A DNA stretch of 64,000 bases from Streptomyces sp. NBC_01314 (GCF_041435215.1 NZ_CP108394.1:2666001-2730000), one strand, 5' to 3'. Counted from the stretch's first letter, positions 43,606 to 52,878 are shown. Numbers and translations: made by a program. Notes: generated from the letters alone by a model not told the origin.

Positions 43606-44469
43606 ATGCCCCACTCAGCTCCGGCACCGGCCCCCACTTCGCGCACGTCGCCCGTGACGGCCGCGTACGCGCGTCTGACCGAGGTCCTGCCGATGGTGAG
43701 CGTGACAGAACTCTCTCCCATGGATCCATTGCCCGATGGCGAGGGATGGGTCTCCGCCGCCGGGCTCGCGGCGGCCGGAGCCGAGCTCGACGCGTTCCTC
43801 GCGTGGGACGAGACCCAGATACGGCAGGAGCACGGCCGCGAGGGCCGCCCGGACGTGGTGGCGACCTTCGGGCTGCACCGGTACTCCTGGTACGCCTGCC
43901 TGCTCTTCACGGTCCCCTGGTTCCTGGAGCGCCGGGTGCCGCGGTTCCCCGCCGGGCAGGTGGCGTTCCATCGCGAGCAGAGCCGACTGGTGGTGCGCGG
44001 CGAAACGTTCAGCTGCCTGCCGGGCGATCCGGCGGCCGGCGCGCCGGGCGCCCGGGTGGTTCCGGACGAGGAGGCGCTGCGGGCCGAGGTACGGGCGGCG
44101 TTCGCCGAGCACATAGAGCCGGTTCTCGGCGGCTTCGGTCCGCGGATGCGGCGGCGCGGGCGCGCGCTGTGGGGCATGGCGACCGACGAGGTCGTCGAGG
44201 GGATCTGGTATGTCGCCGAACTCCTGGGCGCCGACGAGCAGGAGCGCTGCCGGCGCGAGCTGGAGCTGCTGCTGCCGGGTGCGACCCGGCCGTACGTGGG
44301 TGCCGCGGGCTTCCGCGAACTGACCGGCCCCGGCGGCGAGTCGCTGCCCACCCGGGACCGGGCGAGCTGCTGTATGTTCTACACACTGGCCCCGGACGAC
44401 ACCTGCGTCACCTGTCCGCGCACCTGCGAGGCGGACCGGATCACCAAACTGACGGCCGCCGCCAGTTGA
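43606..44469 (+). CDS. FhuF-like [2Fe-2S] ferric siderophore reductase
   Basis: 287 residues. The C-terminus holds ASCCMFYTLAPDDTCVTCPR and TC, the C-C-x10-C-x2-C cluster motif of FhuF proteins. The N-terminal domain is typical of actinobacterial members (LHRYSWYACLLFTVPWFLER). The enzyme reduces ferric iron in siderophores inside the cytosol to release it. The iron box upstream supports iron regulation. ATG at 43606 is used; an internal ATG at 43693 (MVSVTELSPMDP) is a possible alternative. No siderophore biosynthesis genes are in the window. Confidence 0.85.
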   Translation: MPHSAPAPAPTSRTSPVTAAYARLTEVLPMVSVTELSPMDPLPDGEGWVSAAGLAAAGAELDAFLAWDETQIRQEHGREGRPDVVATFGLHRYSWYACLLFTVPWFLERRVPRFPAGQVAFHREQSRLVVRGETFSCLPGDPAAGAPGARVVPDEEALRAEVRAAFAEHIEPVLGGFGPRMRRRGRALWGMATDEVVEGIWYVAELLGADEQERCRRELELLLPGATRPYVGAAGFRELTGPGGESLPTRDRASCCMFYTLAPDDTCVTCPRTCEADRITKLTAAAS

Positions 44470-44805
44470 CGGACCCTCTCGGGACGAGGCGGTTTCTCGC
44501 CGAGCGACCCCCCGGCGATCGCCCGCGGCATGTGCCGTAAGATCAATTCCGGCTGGGACCCTCGTTCGGTTACAGGTGGTTCACAAATTCCTCACTTGCC
44601 TCAGGAACTTTCCGTGGAACCACTCGAACGGGTAATCTCACTCGCACTCTACTCCCGTCCCTCGCGCGGTAGTTCGAGCAGAATGCCGCCTGGCGTCACT
44701 CATTGCACTTCTTTGGCGGTCTCTTGCCCCGAAACCCTCTGAGGGCCGCGAGGATTGGGCCACTATGGCGGGCGTTACGCCCTATCCCAATGCAAGGGAC
44801 CCCTG
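44470..44805. other. Intergenic region and leader of the DUF2637 gene
   Basis: 336 bp with no convincing gene. It is less G+C-rich than its flanks (44550-44750). Inverted segments GTGGTTC and GAACCAC (about 44575 and 44613) could form a stem. It probably contains the promoter and a long leader of the DUF2637 gene. Confidence 0.45.
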
Positions 44806-45861
44806 ATGAGATTGACCGACATATCGCTGAACTGGCTGCTTCCGGGCGCCGTACTGCTCCTGGGCATGCTGGCGGCGGTTGCGGTGCTCGCGCGCGGCAA
44901 GCGCGCCGGGGAGCACGCGAAGACCGAGGATTCGTGGGAGCGCAGTGAGGAGCGCCGCAGGCGCAAGGAGGCCCTCTACGGCACGGCCTCCTACATCCTC
45001 CTCTTCTGCTGTGCCGCGGTGGCCGCCGCGCTCTCCTTCCGCGGCCTGGTCGGCTTCGGCGAGCAGAACCTGGGCCTCACCAACGGGTGGCAGTACCTGG
45101 TTCCGTTCGGCCTGGACGGCGCCGCCATGTTCTGCTCGGTGCTCGCGGTGCGCGAGGCCAGCCACGGTGACGCGGCCCTCGGCTCGCGGATACTCGTCTG
45201 GACGTTCGCCGGTGCGGCGGCCTGGTTCAACTGGGTGCACGCGCCCAGGGGTCTCGGCCACGACGGCGCCCCGCAGTTCTTCGCAGGCATGTCCATGTCC
45301 GCCGCGGTGCTCTTCGACCGCGCGCTGAAGCAGACCCGCCGGGCCGCGCTGCGCGAGCAGGGCCTCGTGCCGCGTCCGCTGCCGCAGATCCGTGTCGTCC
45401 GCTGGATGCGGGCCCCGCGTGAGACGTACAAGGCCTGGTCGCTGATGCTTCTGGAGGGTGTGCGCAGCCTGGACGAGGCCGTGGACGAGGTACGCGAGGA
45501 CAAGCGCATCAAGGCCGAGAGCCGTACGCGCAAGCGTGAGCAGGAGCGTCTGGAGCGCGCCCACCTCAAGGCCATCAGCCGGGGCCACCGGACCGGTCTG
45601 CCCGGTCGTGGCGGCGGTGGCGGTGGCGGGCGCCAGGTGGACACCACCGTGGAGCGCGTCCCGGCGGCCCAGGTCGGCTCGGAGCCTGCCATATCGACAC
45701 CGGAGCAGCTGCCCGTGCGCTCCCGTCCCTCCCTGCAGCCCGTACGCAACGCTGACAAGTCGCTCACCGTCGACCTCACCGCCGAGGACGACACCATGGC
45801 CCTGCCGCGGCTCGACTCCCTGGAGCGCAAGCTCAAGGACCTGGAGCAGCAGTTCGGCTGA
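44806..45861 (+). CDS. DUF2637 membrane protein
   Basis: ATG at 44806 with AAGGGA upstream; 351 residues. Four or five transmembrane helices in the first half: LPGAVLLLGMLAAVAVLA, TASYILLFCCAAVAAALSF, FGLDGAAMFCSVLAVREAS and WTFAGAAAWFNWVHAPRGLG. The second half is charged, with an Arg/Lys/Glu-rich coiled-coil-like segment, a Gly tract and Pro-rich tail. DUF2637 is common in Streptomyces, in chromosomes and in conjugative elements; function unknown. No integrative element genes surround it here. A strong terminator follows. Confidence 0.87.
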   Translation: MRLTDISLNWLLPGAVLLLGMLAAVAVLARGKRAGEHAKTEDSWERSEERRRRKEALYGTASYILLFCCAAVAAALSFRGLVGFGEQNLGLTNGWQYLVPFGLDGAAMFCSVLAVREASHGDAALGSRILVWTFAGAAAWFNWVHAPRGLGHDGAPQFFAGMSMSAAVLFDRALKQTRRAALREQGLVPRPLPQIRVVRWMRAPRETYKAWSLMLLEGVRSLDEAVDEVREDKRIKAESRTRKREQERLERAHLKAISRGHRTGLPGRGGGGGGGRQVDTTVERVPAAQVGSEPAISTPEQLPVRSRPSLQPVRNADKSLTVDLTAEDDTMALPRLDSLERKLKDLEQQFG

Positions 45862-45878
45862 TCACGAGCCACACATCG

Positions 45879-45910
45879 GACAGGGGCGCGGCACAAGCCG
45901 CGCCCCTGTC
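45879..45910 (+). terminator. Strong stem-loop after the DUF2637 gene
   Basis: A perfect 14-bp stem (GACAGGGGCGCGGC / GCCGCGCCCCTGTC) with a 4-nt loop ACAA lies 17 bp beyond the stop. Confidence 0.85.
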
Positions 45911-45980
45911 CGTTTCGCCGTCCGTTTCGCCGTCCGTTTCGCCGTCCATTTCGCCGTCCATTTCGCGATCCGTCTCGCGT
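45909..45980. repeat. 12-bp tandem repeat, six copies
   Basis: Units of TCCGTTTCGCCG run at exactly 12-bp spacing from 45909 to 45980, the first three identical and the last three with one to three changes. They start inside the terminator stem and lie in non-coding DNA between the DUF2637 gene and the convergent ATPase gene. Confidence 0.9.
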
Positions 45981-46091
45981 ACGATTCACGGTCCGGTTCG
46001 CAGCCGTGTCACGTTCGGCCTCATGTCCGGCCCGACGTCCGGCCTCGCGGTCGGCCTCATGGTCGGCGCCCTGTTCGACGGGCGCCGGGTG

Positions 46092-46640
46092 TCACTGCGT
46101 CAGTCCGCCGTCGAGGTCGAACCACACCGACTTGCCGACCCCGTGCGTCCGTACCCCCCAGGCGTCGGCGAGGGCCTGGACGAGGAAGAGGCCGCGCCCA
46201 TGGGTGCTGTCGTCGGCGTTCGGCACCCTCGGTTTGGGTCTGCGCCCCACGAAGTCCCGGACCTCCACGTGGAGTCCGCACGGTGAGACGGTGGCGGTCA
46301 GCACCGCGTCGTGGTCGGTGTGAATGAGCGCGTTGGTGACCAGCTCGCTCGTCAGCAGTTCCGCAATCTCCGATCTTCCCGGCCGCCCCCATTGCCGCAG
46401 CAGCTCCCGCAGGGCCCTGCGGGCCTCGGGCACCGCCCTCAGGTCCGCCCGCCCGAGTCTGCGTTTCAGCTCTTCGGCACCGGCCCTGTCCGTCGAGTCG
46501 CCGGCTACTTCCTCCGCCACCTCTGCCGAGGAGGCCCCTATCGCAATGGGACCGCCTCCTCGTGCCTGCCTCTTCATGACCCCCGCCCACGCGCCGATGA
46601 CGATTCCCCTCCTGTTCCGAACACGTACACGGGGATCCAT
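46092..46640 (-). CDS. HATPase_c anti-sigma-type ATP-binding protein
   Basis: 182 residues from ATG 46640 (alternative ATG 46577). The GHKL/RsbW-like fold is shown by the N box ELLTSELVTNALIHT and the G box DSTHGRGLFLVQALADAWG. The N-terminal ~60 residues are disordered. Proteins of this type bind ATP and act as anti-sigma-factor or kinase partners of SpoIIE/PP2C phosphatases, such as that at 47026-49350. Target not known. Confidence 0.87.
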   Translation of the reverse strand: MDPRVRVRNRRGIVIGAWAGVMKRQARGGGPIAIGASSAEVAEEVAGDSTDRAGAEELKRRLGRADLRAVPEARRALRELLRQWGRPGRSEIAELLTSELVTNALIHTDHDAVLTATVSPCGLHVEVRDFVGRRPKPRVPNADDSTHGRGLFLVQALADAWGVRTHGVGKSVWFDLDGGLTQ

Positions 46641-46684
46641 GCCCCGTCCGGATCGCGGCACTCATGTCGAATCGTCAACGACCC

Positions 46685-46713
46685 TCCGTACGCTCTCAAA
46701 CGCACAGAGTCAA
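46685..46713 (-). promoter_or_regulatory. Promoter of the anti-sigma-type ATPase gene
   Basis: TTGACT (complement of 46708-46713) and TACGGA (complement of 46685-46690) are spaced by exactly 17 bp, giving a start site about 38 bp upstream of ATG 46640. Confidence 0.55.
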
Positions 46714-47025
46714 GCCAGCTGTCGGTACCGTGTGACAGCGCTTCCCGGCCCACGAAACCACCGCACAGCGCAACGAACCCGGCACCCCTCCCCGCTCCGG
46801 GCGCCCTCCCCCGATCGCCGCGGTCGGGCCCAACTGCCCACGCGGGGCTGCCGATCCGGCCGTGTGCCATCGGGACACGACTTCCGTGCGCGCGCCGCGT
46901 TCCGAGCCTCGGACGGGCCGCCCGTCCCGATGATGTTGATTGGCCGGAATCCTGCGCCGGTACAGGCCAACGTGCGGCAGAGCGCGGCTGATTGACGCCC
47001 CTCCCCGTCCCACGGGCAGCCGCCG
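46714..47025. other. Gap between minus-strand genes, no gene seen
   Basis: About 310 bp of G+C-rich sequence between the PP2C stop and the promoter of the ATPase. Small A/T-rich patches occur (46930-46950). No hairpin of note and no convincing frame was found. Confidence 0.4.
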
Positions 47026-49350
47026 TCAGGCCTCCCACACGGCGGCGGCCGTACGGTCGTCCGTGTAGCCCTTGACCCTGACCTGGGCGTCGGCGAGGAA
47101 GGCGGCGAGGCCGGGTGGCTCGGCGGCTCCCCAGCGCGTCGCCAGATGCTCGGCGAGCGGGGCCTCCCCCCGCAACGGTTCGGCCAACCCGCCGGTGCAC
47201 AGAAGCAGGACATCCTCCTCCCGGGCCACGGAGGCACGGAAGCGGAACGGTTCCCGGGGTGGTGCGGAGGCGGGTTCGTACGGGCTCGGGGGCGTCGTGA
47301 TGCCGAGGTCCATGGTGAGGCGGTCACCGTCGGGGGTCTCGTGCGGCAGCGAGCCGAAGCCGAGCACCGGCGCGCCCGCCGCGTCGGTGACCCGGGGCTC
47401 TATGTCCTGCCACTCCCCGTCCCGCAGCCGGAACAGTCCCCCGGCGCCGACCCCGAAGAACACGCGCGTACGGCACCGGGGGTCGGCCGGGATCAGCAGA
47501 CAGCGCAGACTCGCCGTGTACTCCTCCGGGTCGAGCCCCTGTTCGACCGCGCTGGCGCGCAGTTTGCCGAGACTGCGGTCGGTGAGCCGGTGCAGCCCGG
47601 ACTTGAGGTCGCCGCGCCGGGCCGCGCGGATGTCCTCCACCAGCCGTGCGTGGCTGAGCCCGACGGCCCGCCCGATCCACCGGCACGCCTCCGCCGCCGC
47701 GCGGTGCGCACCCGGCGTGGCCCGGGCGCCGGTCGCCATGGCCACCAGTACGAGCGCCTGTTCGCCCAAGCCGAAGCGGGCGGTCAGGAGCGAATCCCGG
47801 CGCGGCTCGCCCCGGTAGCGCGCCGAGTCGCCGCGCACCGACGCGGCACGCAGCGTGCACGCCCCGTAGCGCGCGCCGTCCAGCACCGTGTCCGCGACCA
47901 GATCCCCCAGATCCTCCGGGTCCGCCGGCGGCAGCGCGGTCGGCTCCGCGTCATACGTGGGCGGTCCGGACCCCACGTACTCGACCCGCACGCGTTGATC
48001 CCCGGTGACCAGGGTGACCTCCCGCGCCTGGAGGGTGAGCGGGTCGAGCTGGGTGGGGGGCCGGGCGTCGGACGGTTCGGCGGCGGCGCCGGGTGCCGAG
48101 GAGGACGGCAGGGCGGGCGGGGCCGGTGTACCGCTGGGGGACGCGTCCAGCGGGGGTGTACCGCCGCGGACCGCGTCGTGTGGGGGCGTACCGACGGGAG
48201 ACCCGTCCATGGGTGGCCTGCCGCCGGAAGCAGACGGTGTGTCCGTCGCGGGCCTCACGGCGGGTACCCCGCCCGTGGATCGCTGCGCGGGCGGGCGTCG
48301 CCAGGGCGCGGCCGTGCGGAAGCCCGGCGGAGTGGGCCCGGGCGGAAAGGTCACCGGCCCCGCCGGCTGGACCGGCGGCGGCTCCCAGGGCGCGGGCTGC
48401 GGGGCGAGACCGCTGCGGCGGAGGAGGTCTGAGGCGGGGGCGAAGGGAGGAGTGCGGTCTGGAGGAGATGAAGGCGTGGGGTCGGTGAACGGGGTGCGAC
48501 CGGGTGGAGACGCGGGGGCAGGAGGAGAGGCGGGACGGGGAGGAGAGGCGGGACGGGGAGGAGAGGCGGGGACAGGAGGAGAAGTGGGACCGGGAGGAGT
48601 CAAAGGGGTGGGAGAAAAGGCGGGGCCCGTGAACGAGGTGGGGGCGGAGGGGGGAACCAGGGGGTAGTCCTGCTGGTCGCCTCGTTCCTCCTGCCTGCCT
48701 TGATCGTGGAGGCCACCGGGTCCGCCGGGTCCGCCGAGATCGCTCTGGCGGCCCGGCCCGTCTTGCCCGTCCCGCCCGTTCGACTCGTCCCGCCCGTCGC
48801 GCCCTTCAGGTCCGCCGGATCCGCCGGATCCGCTCTGCTCGCCGGGTCCGTCTGGTTCGCTCAGGCCTCCCCAACCCCTGGGTCCGCCGGGTGACCCCTG
48901 CGGAGGCACCCTGTCCGAGAGGGGCCCCGGGGTGCTCGGGGCCGGGCCCGAGGTCTGCGGGGTCGCGCGTGGTCCGCTCGTGGCGTTCGGCCCGGCGCCC
49001 GATCCCTCCGGCCTCCTGTCGGGCCTCCTGACGGGCCCGCCACCCGACGCGGCCGACGTACCCGGCACGGCTGCCCAGGCGCCCGACGTACCGGGTACGG
49101 CCCTCCAGGCACCCGGCGCGCTCGCCGGATGGGTCGCACCCGGCGTATCCGGCACTCCCGGCGGGCTCGTCGGATCGGCCGGTGTTGCCGGAGTCGTCGG
49201 CGGCTTCCCGACCGTGTCCGCCGCCGAGGCGAAGCGGTCATCGAGGGAATCGGCCGCGACCGAGGGGCCCGCGTCCCCGTTGGTGTCGTCGTACAACTGC
49301 CGCCACCAGTCGTCCTCGTGACCGGTGGGCCTCTCCCCCTGCTGGCTCAT
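47026..49350 (-). CDS. Proline-rich protein with C-terminal PP2C-type phosphatase domain
   Basis: ATG at 49350 with AGGGGC upstream; 774 residues. The N-terminal half (about 40-480) is disordered, rich in Pro, Gly, Ser and Arg, and includes a tandem PASPPRP-type repeat around 48.52-48.59 kb. The C-terminal ~280 residues form a PP2C_2-like domain: LVADTVLDGARYGACTLRAA, RFGLGEQALVLVAMATGARA, FFGVGAGGLFRLRDGEWQDI, VLLLCTGGLAEPL and KGYTDDRTAAAVWEA. Acidic metal-binding positions are partly preserved (TDDRTAA). The start MSQQGERPTGHEDDWWRQLY is characteristic of a Streptomyces subgroup. It is a cytosolic or membrane-peripheral phosphatase in signalling; partner unknown, possibly the adjacent anti-sigma-type ATPase. 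Confidence 0.8.
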   Translation of the reverse strand: MSQQGERPTGHEDDWWRQLYDDTNGDAGPSVAADSLDDRFASAADTVGKPPTTPATPADPTSPPGVPDTPGATHPASAPGAWRAVPGTSGAWAAVPGTSAASGGGPVRRPDRRPEGSGAGPNATSGPRATPQTSGPAPSTPGPLSDRVPPQGSPGGPRGWGGLSEPDGPGEQSGSGGSGGPEGRDGRDESNGRDGQDGPGRQSDLGGPGGPGGLHDQGRQEERGDQQDYPLVPPSAPTSFTGPAFSPTPLTPPGPTSPPVPASPPRPASPPRPASPPAPASPPGRTPFTDPTPSSPPDRTPPFAPASDLLRRSGLAPQPAPWEPPPVQPAGPVTFPPGPTPPGFRTAAPWRRPPAQRSTGGVPAVRPATDTPSASGGRPPMDGSPVGTPPHDAVRGGTPPLDASPSGTPAPPALPSSSAPGAAAEPSDARPPTQLDPLTLQAREVTLVTGDQRVRVEYVGSGPPTYDAEPTALPPADPEDLGDLVADTVLDGARYGACTLRAASVRGDSARYRGEPRRDSLLTARFGLGEQALVLVAMATGARATPGAHRAAAEACRWIGRAVGLSHARLVEDIRAARRGDLKSGLHRLTDRSLGKLRASAVEQGLDPEEYTASLRCLLIPADPRCRTRVFFGVGAGGLFRLRDGEWQDIEPRVTDAAGAPVLGFGSLPHETPDGDRLTMDLGITTPPSPYEPASAPPREPFRFRASVAREEDVLLLCTGGLAEPLRGEAPLAEHLATRWGAAEPPGLAAFLADAQVRVKGYTDDRTAAAVWEA

Positions 49351-49916
49351 GCCCCTAATTGTCCACCTCAGGAGCCGTATGAAAACGGGGCATCCGGAAA
49401 ATCGGCTCGCAGAGCCGACGATCGCACGGCGTGTCGGACTACTCGTCGAACTCCGGTGCGAGACAAGCGGGACAAGGGAGTCGAGGGATCGGTGGGGTCC
49501 GGCCGAATGCGCGGGCCCTTCCGAGGGCGCCGGAAGAGACCATCTCCCTCCGAGAACGCCGGAGGAGACCGCCGGGCGGCGCCACCCCCCACAGGAGAAA
49601 CCGCCCGGCGGCGCCGGGGTGACCGGGGCGCGGTGCGGGCGCGTGGACCGGTCGGCCCGAGTGTGCGGCATGTTCCTGGGATTCCGCTGTGGGGCCCCAC
49701 CCCATCGGCGGGACGCGATGCGCGGTGCGGTGATGATGTGCCGAGGTGGTGTGGCAGTGCGCCGGAAGGGCTCGGCAGGGAGGGCCTCGTCTCCCGCCGG
49801 GCGATCGGGACCCGGCTGCGGCCCGGCCGGCACGCGTACGAGCGGGCCCGGCCTGGATGACTCGGGACTGACACCACTGACCTGCGCATTCTCGCGCGAT
49901 CCGGCACTCTGGGCAG
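49351..49916. other. Divergent intergenic region with a hairpin
   Basis: 566 bp between the PP2C start and the DUF456 gene. I see no gene I can support. An inverted repeat (CCGCCGGGCGG at 49569-49579, CCGCCCGGCGG at 49601-49611) could form a leader hairpin. A short His-rich frame exists on the minus strand near 49750-49690 but has no clear start. Confidence 0.4.
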
Positions 49917-50399
49917 ATGGGAGCGTGGGAACTCCTGCTGGTCGCGGTGGTACTGCTGCTCGGCCTGTGCGGAGTGCTGGTGCCCGGCGTGCCGGGGTCC
50001 TGGCTCGTATGGGCCGGGGTCATGTGGTGGGCGCTGGAGGACCCGCGGCCCGCCGCCTGGTGGGTGCTGGTGGGTGCCACCGTCGTACTGCTCGCGTCCT
50101 GGGCGGTCCGCTGGTCCCTGCCGCCCAGGCGCCTGGCGGAGAGCGGCGCCACCCCCCGAATGGGCGTGTACGCCGGTTCCGGCGCCCTCCTCGGTTTCTG
50201 CCTCCTCCCCGCGCTCGGCGCGATCCCCGGCTTCGTCGCCGGCATCTACCTCTCCGAGCGGCTCCGCCTGGGCCGCCCCGACGCGGCGAAGGCCGCCACA
50301 CGCACGGCGATGCGCTCGGGCGGGTCGAGCGTCCTGGCGGAGCTCTTCGCGTGCCTGCTGGTGGCGGGGGCGTGGGTGGGTGTGGTGTTCGGGGGCTGA
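49917..50399 (+). CDS. DUF456 membrane protein
   Basis: 160 residues. Hydrophobic helices LLLVAVVLLLGLCGVLVPGV, VWAGVMWWALED, WVLVGATVVLLASWAVR and FCLLPALGAIPGFVAGIYLS, with the Gly-rich GAIPGF-VAG motif of DUF456. The family is of unknown role. It has no good ribosome-binding site; a GCACTCT just upstream of the ATG suggests leaderless initiation. Confidence 0.88.
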   Translation: MGAWELLLVAVVLLLGLCGVLVPGVPGSWLVWAGVMWWALEDPRPAAWWVLVGATVVLLASWAVRWSLPPRRLAESGATPRMGVYAGSGALLGFCLLPALGAIPGFVAGIYLSERLRLGRPDAAKAATRTAMRSGGSSVLAELFACLLVAGAWVGVVFGG

Positions 50400-50875
50400 G
50401 ACGGGCCGAAACGCTGAGACGCCGGATCCGCCGGATCCGGCTCGAGGTTCCGGCCGGAGGTGGAACGCTCGGCCTCTGGGGAAATCTCGGACGGCTCGAT
50501 CGCGTCGCTGCAGGGAGTCACGCCGGACAGGTCGATCGCGTCGGCCGGGGCGCGCATGCCCGCGTCGTCGAGTGCAGGTGATCGCCGGGGTCGTGGGCGG
50601 GCGGGGCGGATCCTGTACGGCGGGCGGGGGTCGCGGACGGCCCGGTCGAAGTGGTCGACCGCGTCGAAGACGCGGCGGCCCCGTGCACGCGCCCTCACAG
50701 CGTTGGCCGCACTGGTTGATTGATGCCAAGAGACAGCTGCGGAGAGGCAGCACGAGGGTGTCCCCGGCTCGGCGGGCAGGACGAGACTGCGTCGACCGCC
50801 ATCAGCGCCGCCCGCCACCACGAGGACGAGGGCCTCGCCGACATCACCGGCTTCTTCCTCCCGGCCCAGCCATAG
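50400..50875. other. 476-bp stretch without a recognised gene
   Basis: A plus-strand frame ends ISAARHHEDEGLADITGFFL before a stop near 50875, with no convincing start upstream. It may be the tail of a decayed gene. Nothing else in the stretch is recognisable. Confidence 0.35.
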
Positions 50876-51370
50876 CTAGAGCGCACCCTCCAGCCCCAGG
50901 AGGAGGCGCTTGCGGTCGAGGCCGCCGGCGTACCCCGTGAGGGCGCCGTTCGCGCCGATCACCCGGTGGCAGGGGCGGAGGATGAGGAGGGGGTTCGCGC
51001 CGATCGCACCGCCCACTGCCCGGACGGCGGCCCGGGGCGCCCCGATACGGGCGGCGATGGCCCCGTACGTGGTGGTCGCGCCGTACGGGACGTCGTCGAG
51101 CGCGGCCCAGACCCGCCGCCGGAAGTCGGTGCCTTCGCCGCGCAACTCCAGTTGGAATTCCTTGAGTTCACCGGCGAAGTAGGCCGCGAGCTGCTCCTCG
51201 GCCGCCCGGAAGGGCGCCGGGTCGCGCAGCCAGCCCGCCGACGGCACCCGGCCGCCCTTCTGCTCGGGTACGGAGAGGGAGGTGAGTGCGCCGAACTCGT
51301 CGGCGGTGAGGAGGAGTTGCCCGGCGGGGCTGTCGACGACGGTGTAGTAGGTGCCTTGCTCGGTGGTCAC
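50876..51370 (-). CDS. ogt: Methylated-DNA-protein cysteine methyltransferase (Ogt)
   Basis: GTG at 51370 with GGGAG 7 bp upstream; 164 residues. The active-site PCHRVIG with the acceptor Cys is intact, together with the winged-helix motif VPYGATTTYGAIAARIG and the Asn/Arg region AVGGAIGANPLLILRPC. The protein takes the methyl group from O6-methylguanine onto its cysteine once. Its GTG overlaps the stop of the upstream Ada-AlkA gene (GTGA), coupling the two. Confidence 0.94.
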   Translation of the reverse strand: MTTEQGTYYTVVDSPAGQLLLTADEFGALTSLSVPEQKGGRVPSAGWLRDPAPFRAAEEQLAAYFAGELKEFQLELRGEGTDFRRRVWAALDDVPYGATTTYGAIAARIGAPRAAVRAVGGAIGANPLLILRPCHRVIGANGALTGYAGGLDRKRLLLGLEGAL

Positions 51371-52818
51371 GACTGAACTCCCTGTTTCTGTGCCTGCGCC
51401 TGCGCCTGCGTCTCTGCCTGTGCCTGTGCCTGCGTCTGTAGGTGTTGGAGGGCGTACGACCGCCATGGCCGCCAGGTGTCCGGCACGGACTCGTCCGGCG
51501 GTGCCACGTCCGGGTCGCCGAGGGCGCGGGTGCGGATCTCCGCGACGGTACGGGCGTCCAGGCCCGGCAGCGCGAGCAGTGCGGCCTCGGTGTCGTCACG
51601 GTCCGCGCCCACGTCGAGGCGGACGGTGCCGTCGGCGAGGGCGGTGGCGAGGGCGCCGAGCGGGCCGCCCGCGCCGGCCAGTGCGGCCGGTTCGGGGAAC
51701 AGGTGGGTCAGCGTCCCGTGCGGGGCGTCCAGCGTCTTCCCGTACGCCCGCACGAGCAGTTCCGCCTCCTCGCGGCCCACGAGCGCCCGTACCGCGAACT
51801 CCTCCGGATCGGCCGCCCCCGGCGAGCGCAGCCCCGGCCTGGCGGCGACGAGCGGGGCGAGTCGCGCGTCCTCCCCGAGGCGCTCGTCCACGGCGTACGG
51901 ATCGGCGTCCAGATCGAACAGTCGCCGCAGCCTCTGCACGGCGGTGGTGAGATCCCGGGGGTCGGTGAGATGGAGCCGGGCGTCGAGCCAGCCGCCGGGA
52001 TGCGGGGCCGCGTGCCGGGCCGGGGACGACACCGCGCGCGGCCGTCCGCTCGGCGGCCGTTCGTCGACCTCGGCGATGCCGGTGCCGTACGGAAGGCGGA
52101 GGGTGCGCCGGTAGACGCGGTGGCCGCGCCCGCCGGTCATCTCCTCGACGCCGGTGACGGCCTCGGCGGTGAGGACGTCGAAGAGCGCGGTGGACTGGCA
52201 CGCGCCCCGGTACGCGAGCCGGAGCGGGATTCCGGCGGTCGGCGACCCGGCGGAGCGCCGGGGCGCCCCGGCGCGCAGGGCGCTCGGCGTCATGGCGTAC
52301 ACCGCCCTGATCGTGTCGTTGAACTGGCGCACGCTGGCGAAGCCGGACGCGAAGGCGATCTGGGTGACCGGGAGGGCGGTGGTCTGCAGAAGGACACGGG
52401 CGGTGTGGGCCCGCTGGACGCGGGCCAGGGCGACGGGCCCGGCGCCGACCTCTGCGGTCAGCTGCCGCTGGACCTGGCGTGCGCTGTATCCCAGCCGCAC
52501 GGCCAGGCCGGCGACGCCCTCCCGGTCGACGACACCGTCCGCGATGAGCCGCATGGCCCGGCCCACGGCGTCCGCGCGCACGTTCCACTCGGCCGACCCG
52601 GGCACGGCGTCCGGGCGACACCGTCGGCAGGCCCGGAATCCGGCGCCCTGGGCGGCGGCCGCGGTTCCGTAGAAGCGGACGTTCTCCCGTTTGGGCGTCA
52701 CCGCCGGGCAGCTCGGCCGACAGTAGATCCCGGTCGTCCCGACGGCGAAGAAGAACTCCCCGTCGAACCGCGCGTCCCTGCTGCGCACGGCCTCGTACCT
52801 GGTGTCCTCGTCCTTCAT
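51367..52818 (-). CDS. Ada-AlkA fusion: methyl-phosphotriester sensor plus 3-methyladenine glycosylase
   Basis: ATG at 52818; 483 residues. N-terminal Ada domain with four zinc-binding cysteines (CRPSC at 33-37 and CRRC at 64-67), an AraC-type helix-turn-helix (LAVRLGYSARQVQRQLTAEV; IAFASGFASVRQFNDTIRAV), then an AlkA N-terminal domain and a DNA glycosylase HhH domain (LLALPGLDARTVAEIRTRAL) with the catalytic Asp in VPDTWRPW. The protein senses DNA methylation, activates repair genes and removes alkylated bases. The C-terminal tail is a Gln-Ala repeat made by a hexamer microsatellite. Followed by ogt on the same transcript. Confidence 0.93.
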   Translation of the reverse strand: MKDEDTRYEAVRSRDARFDGEFFFAVGTTGIYCRPSCPAVTPKRENVRFYGTAAAAQGAGFRACRRCRPDAVPGSAEWNVRADAVGRAMRLIADGVVDREGVAGLAVRLGYSARQVQRQLTAEVGAGPVALARVQRAHTARVLLQTTALPVTQIAFASGFASVRQFNDTIRAVYAMTPSALRAGAPRRSAGSPTAGIPLRLAYRGACQSTALFDVLTAEAVTGVEEMTGGRGHRVYRRTLRLPYGTGIAEVDERPPSGRPRAVSSPARHAAPHPGGWLDARLHLTDPRDLTTAVQRLRRLFDLDADPYAVDERLGEDARLAPLVAARPGLRSPGAADPEEFAVRALVGREEAELLVRAYGKTLDAPHGTLTHLFPEPAALAGAGGPLGALATALADGTVRLDVGADRDDTEAALLALPGLDARTVAEIRTRALGDPDVAPPDESVPDTWRPWRSYALQHLQTQAQAQAETQAQAQAQKQGVQS

Positions 52819-52878
52819 GACATCAAGTGTCGACCATGCGGACCGCCGCGGCTGGCGGGATTCGGACACGACGCTTCG

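Noticed and set aside
44806..45861. DUF2637 gene as part of an integrative conjugative element
   Set aside because: No integrase, replication initiator, TraB/FtsK translocase or attachment-site repeat was found nearby.
45909..45980. Possible CRISPR array
   Set aside because: Units are 12 bp and contiguous with no spacers, so this is a tandem repeat and not CRISPR.
49690..49760. His-rich leader peptide upstream of the PP2C gene as a histidine attenuator
   Set aside because: There is no in-frame start with a ribosome-binding site and no histidine biosynthesis gene downstream.
49368..50753. A 461-residue minus-strand frame opposite the DUF456 gene
   Set aside because: It lies antisense to a recognised membrane protein and has shadow composition without motifs or a ribosome-binding site.
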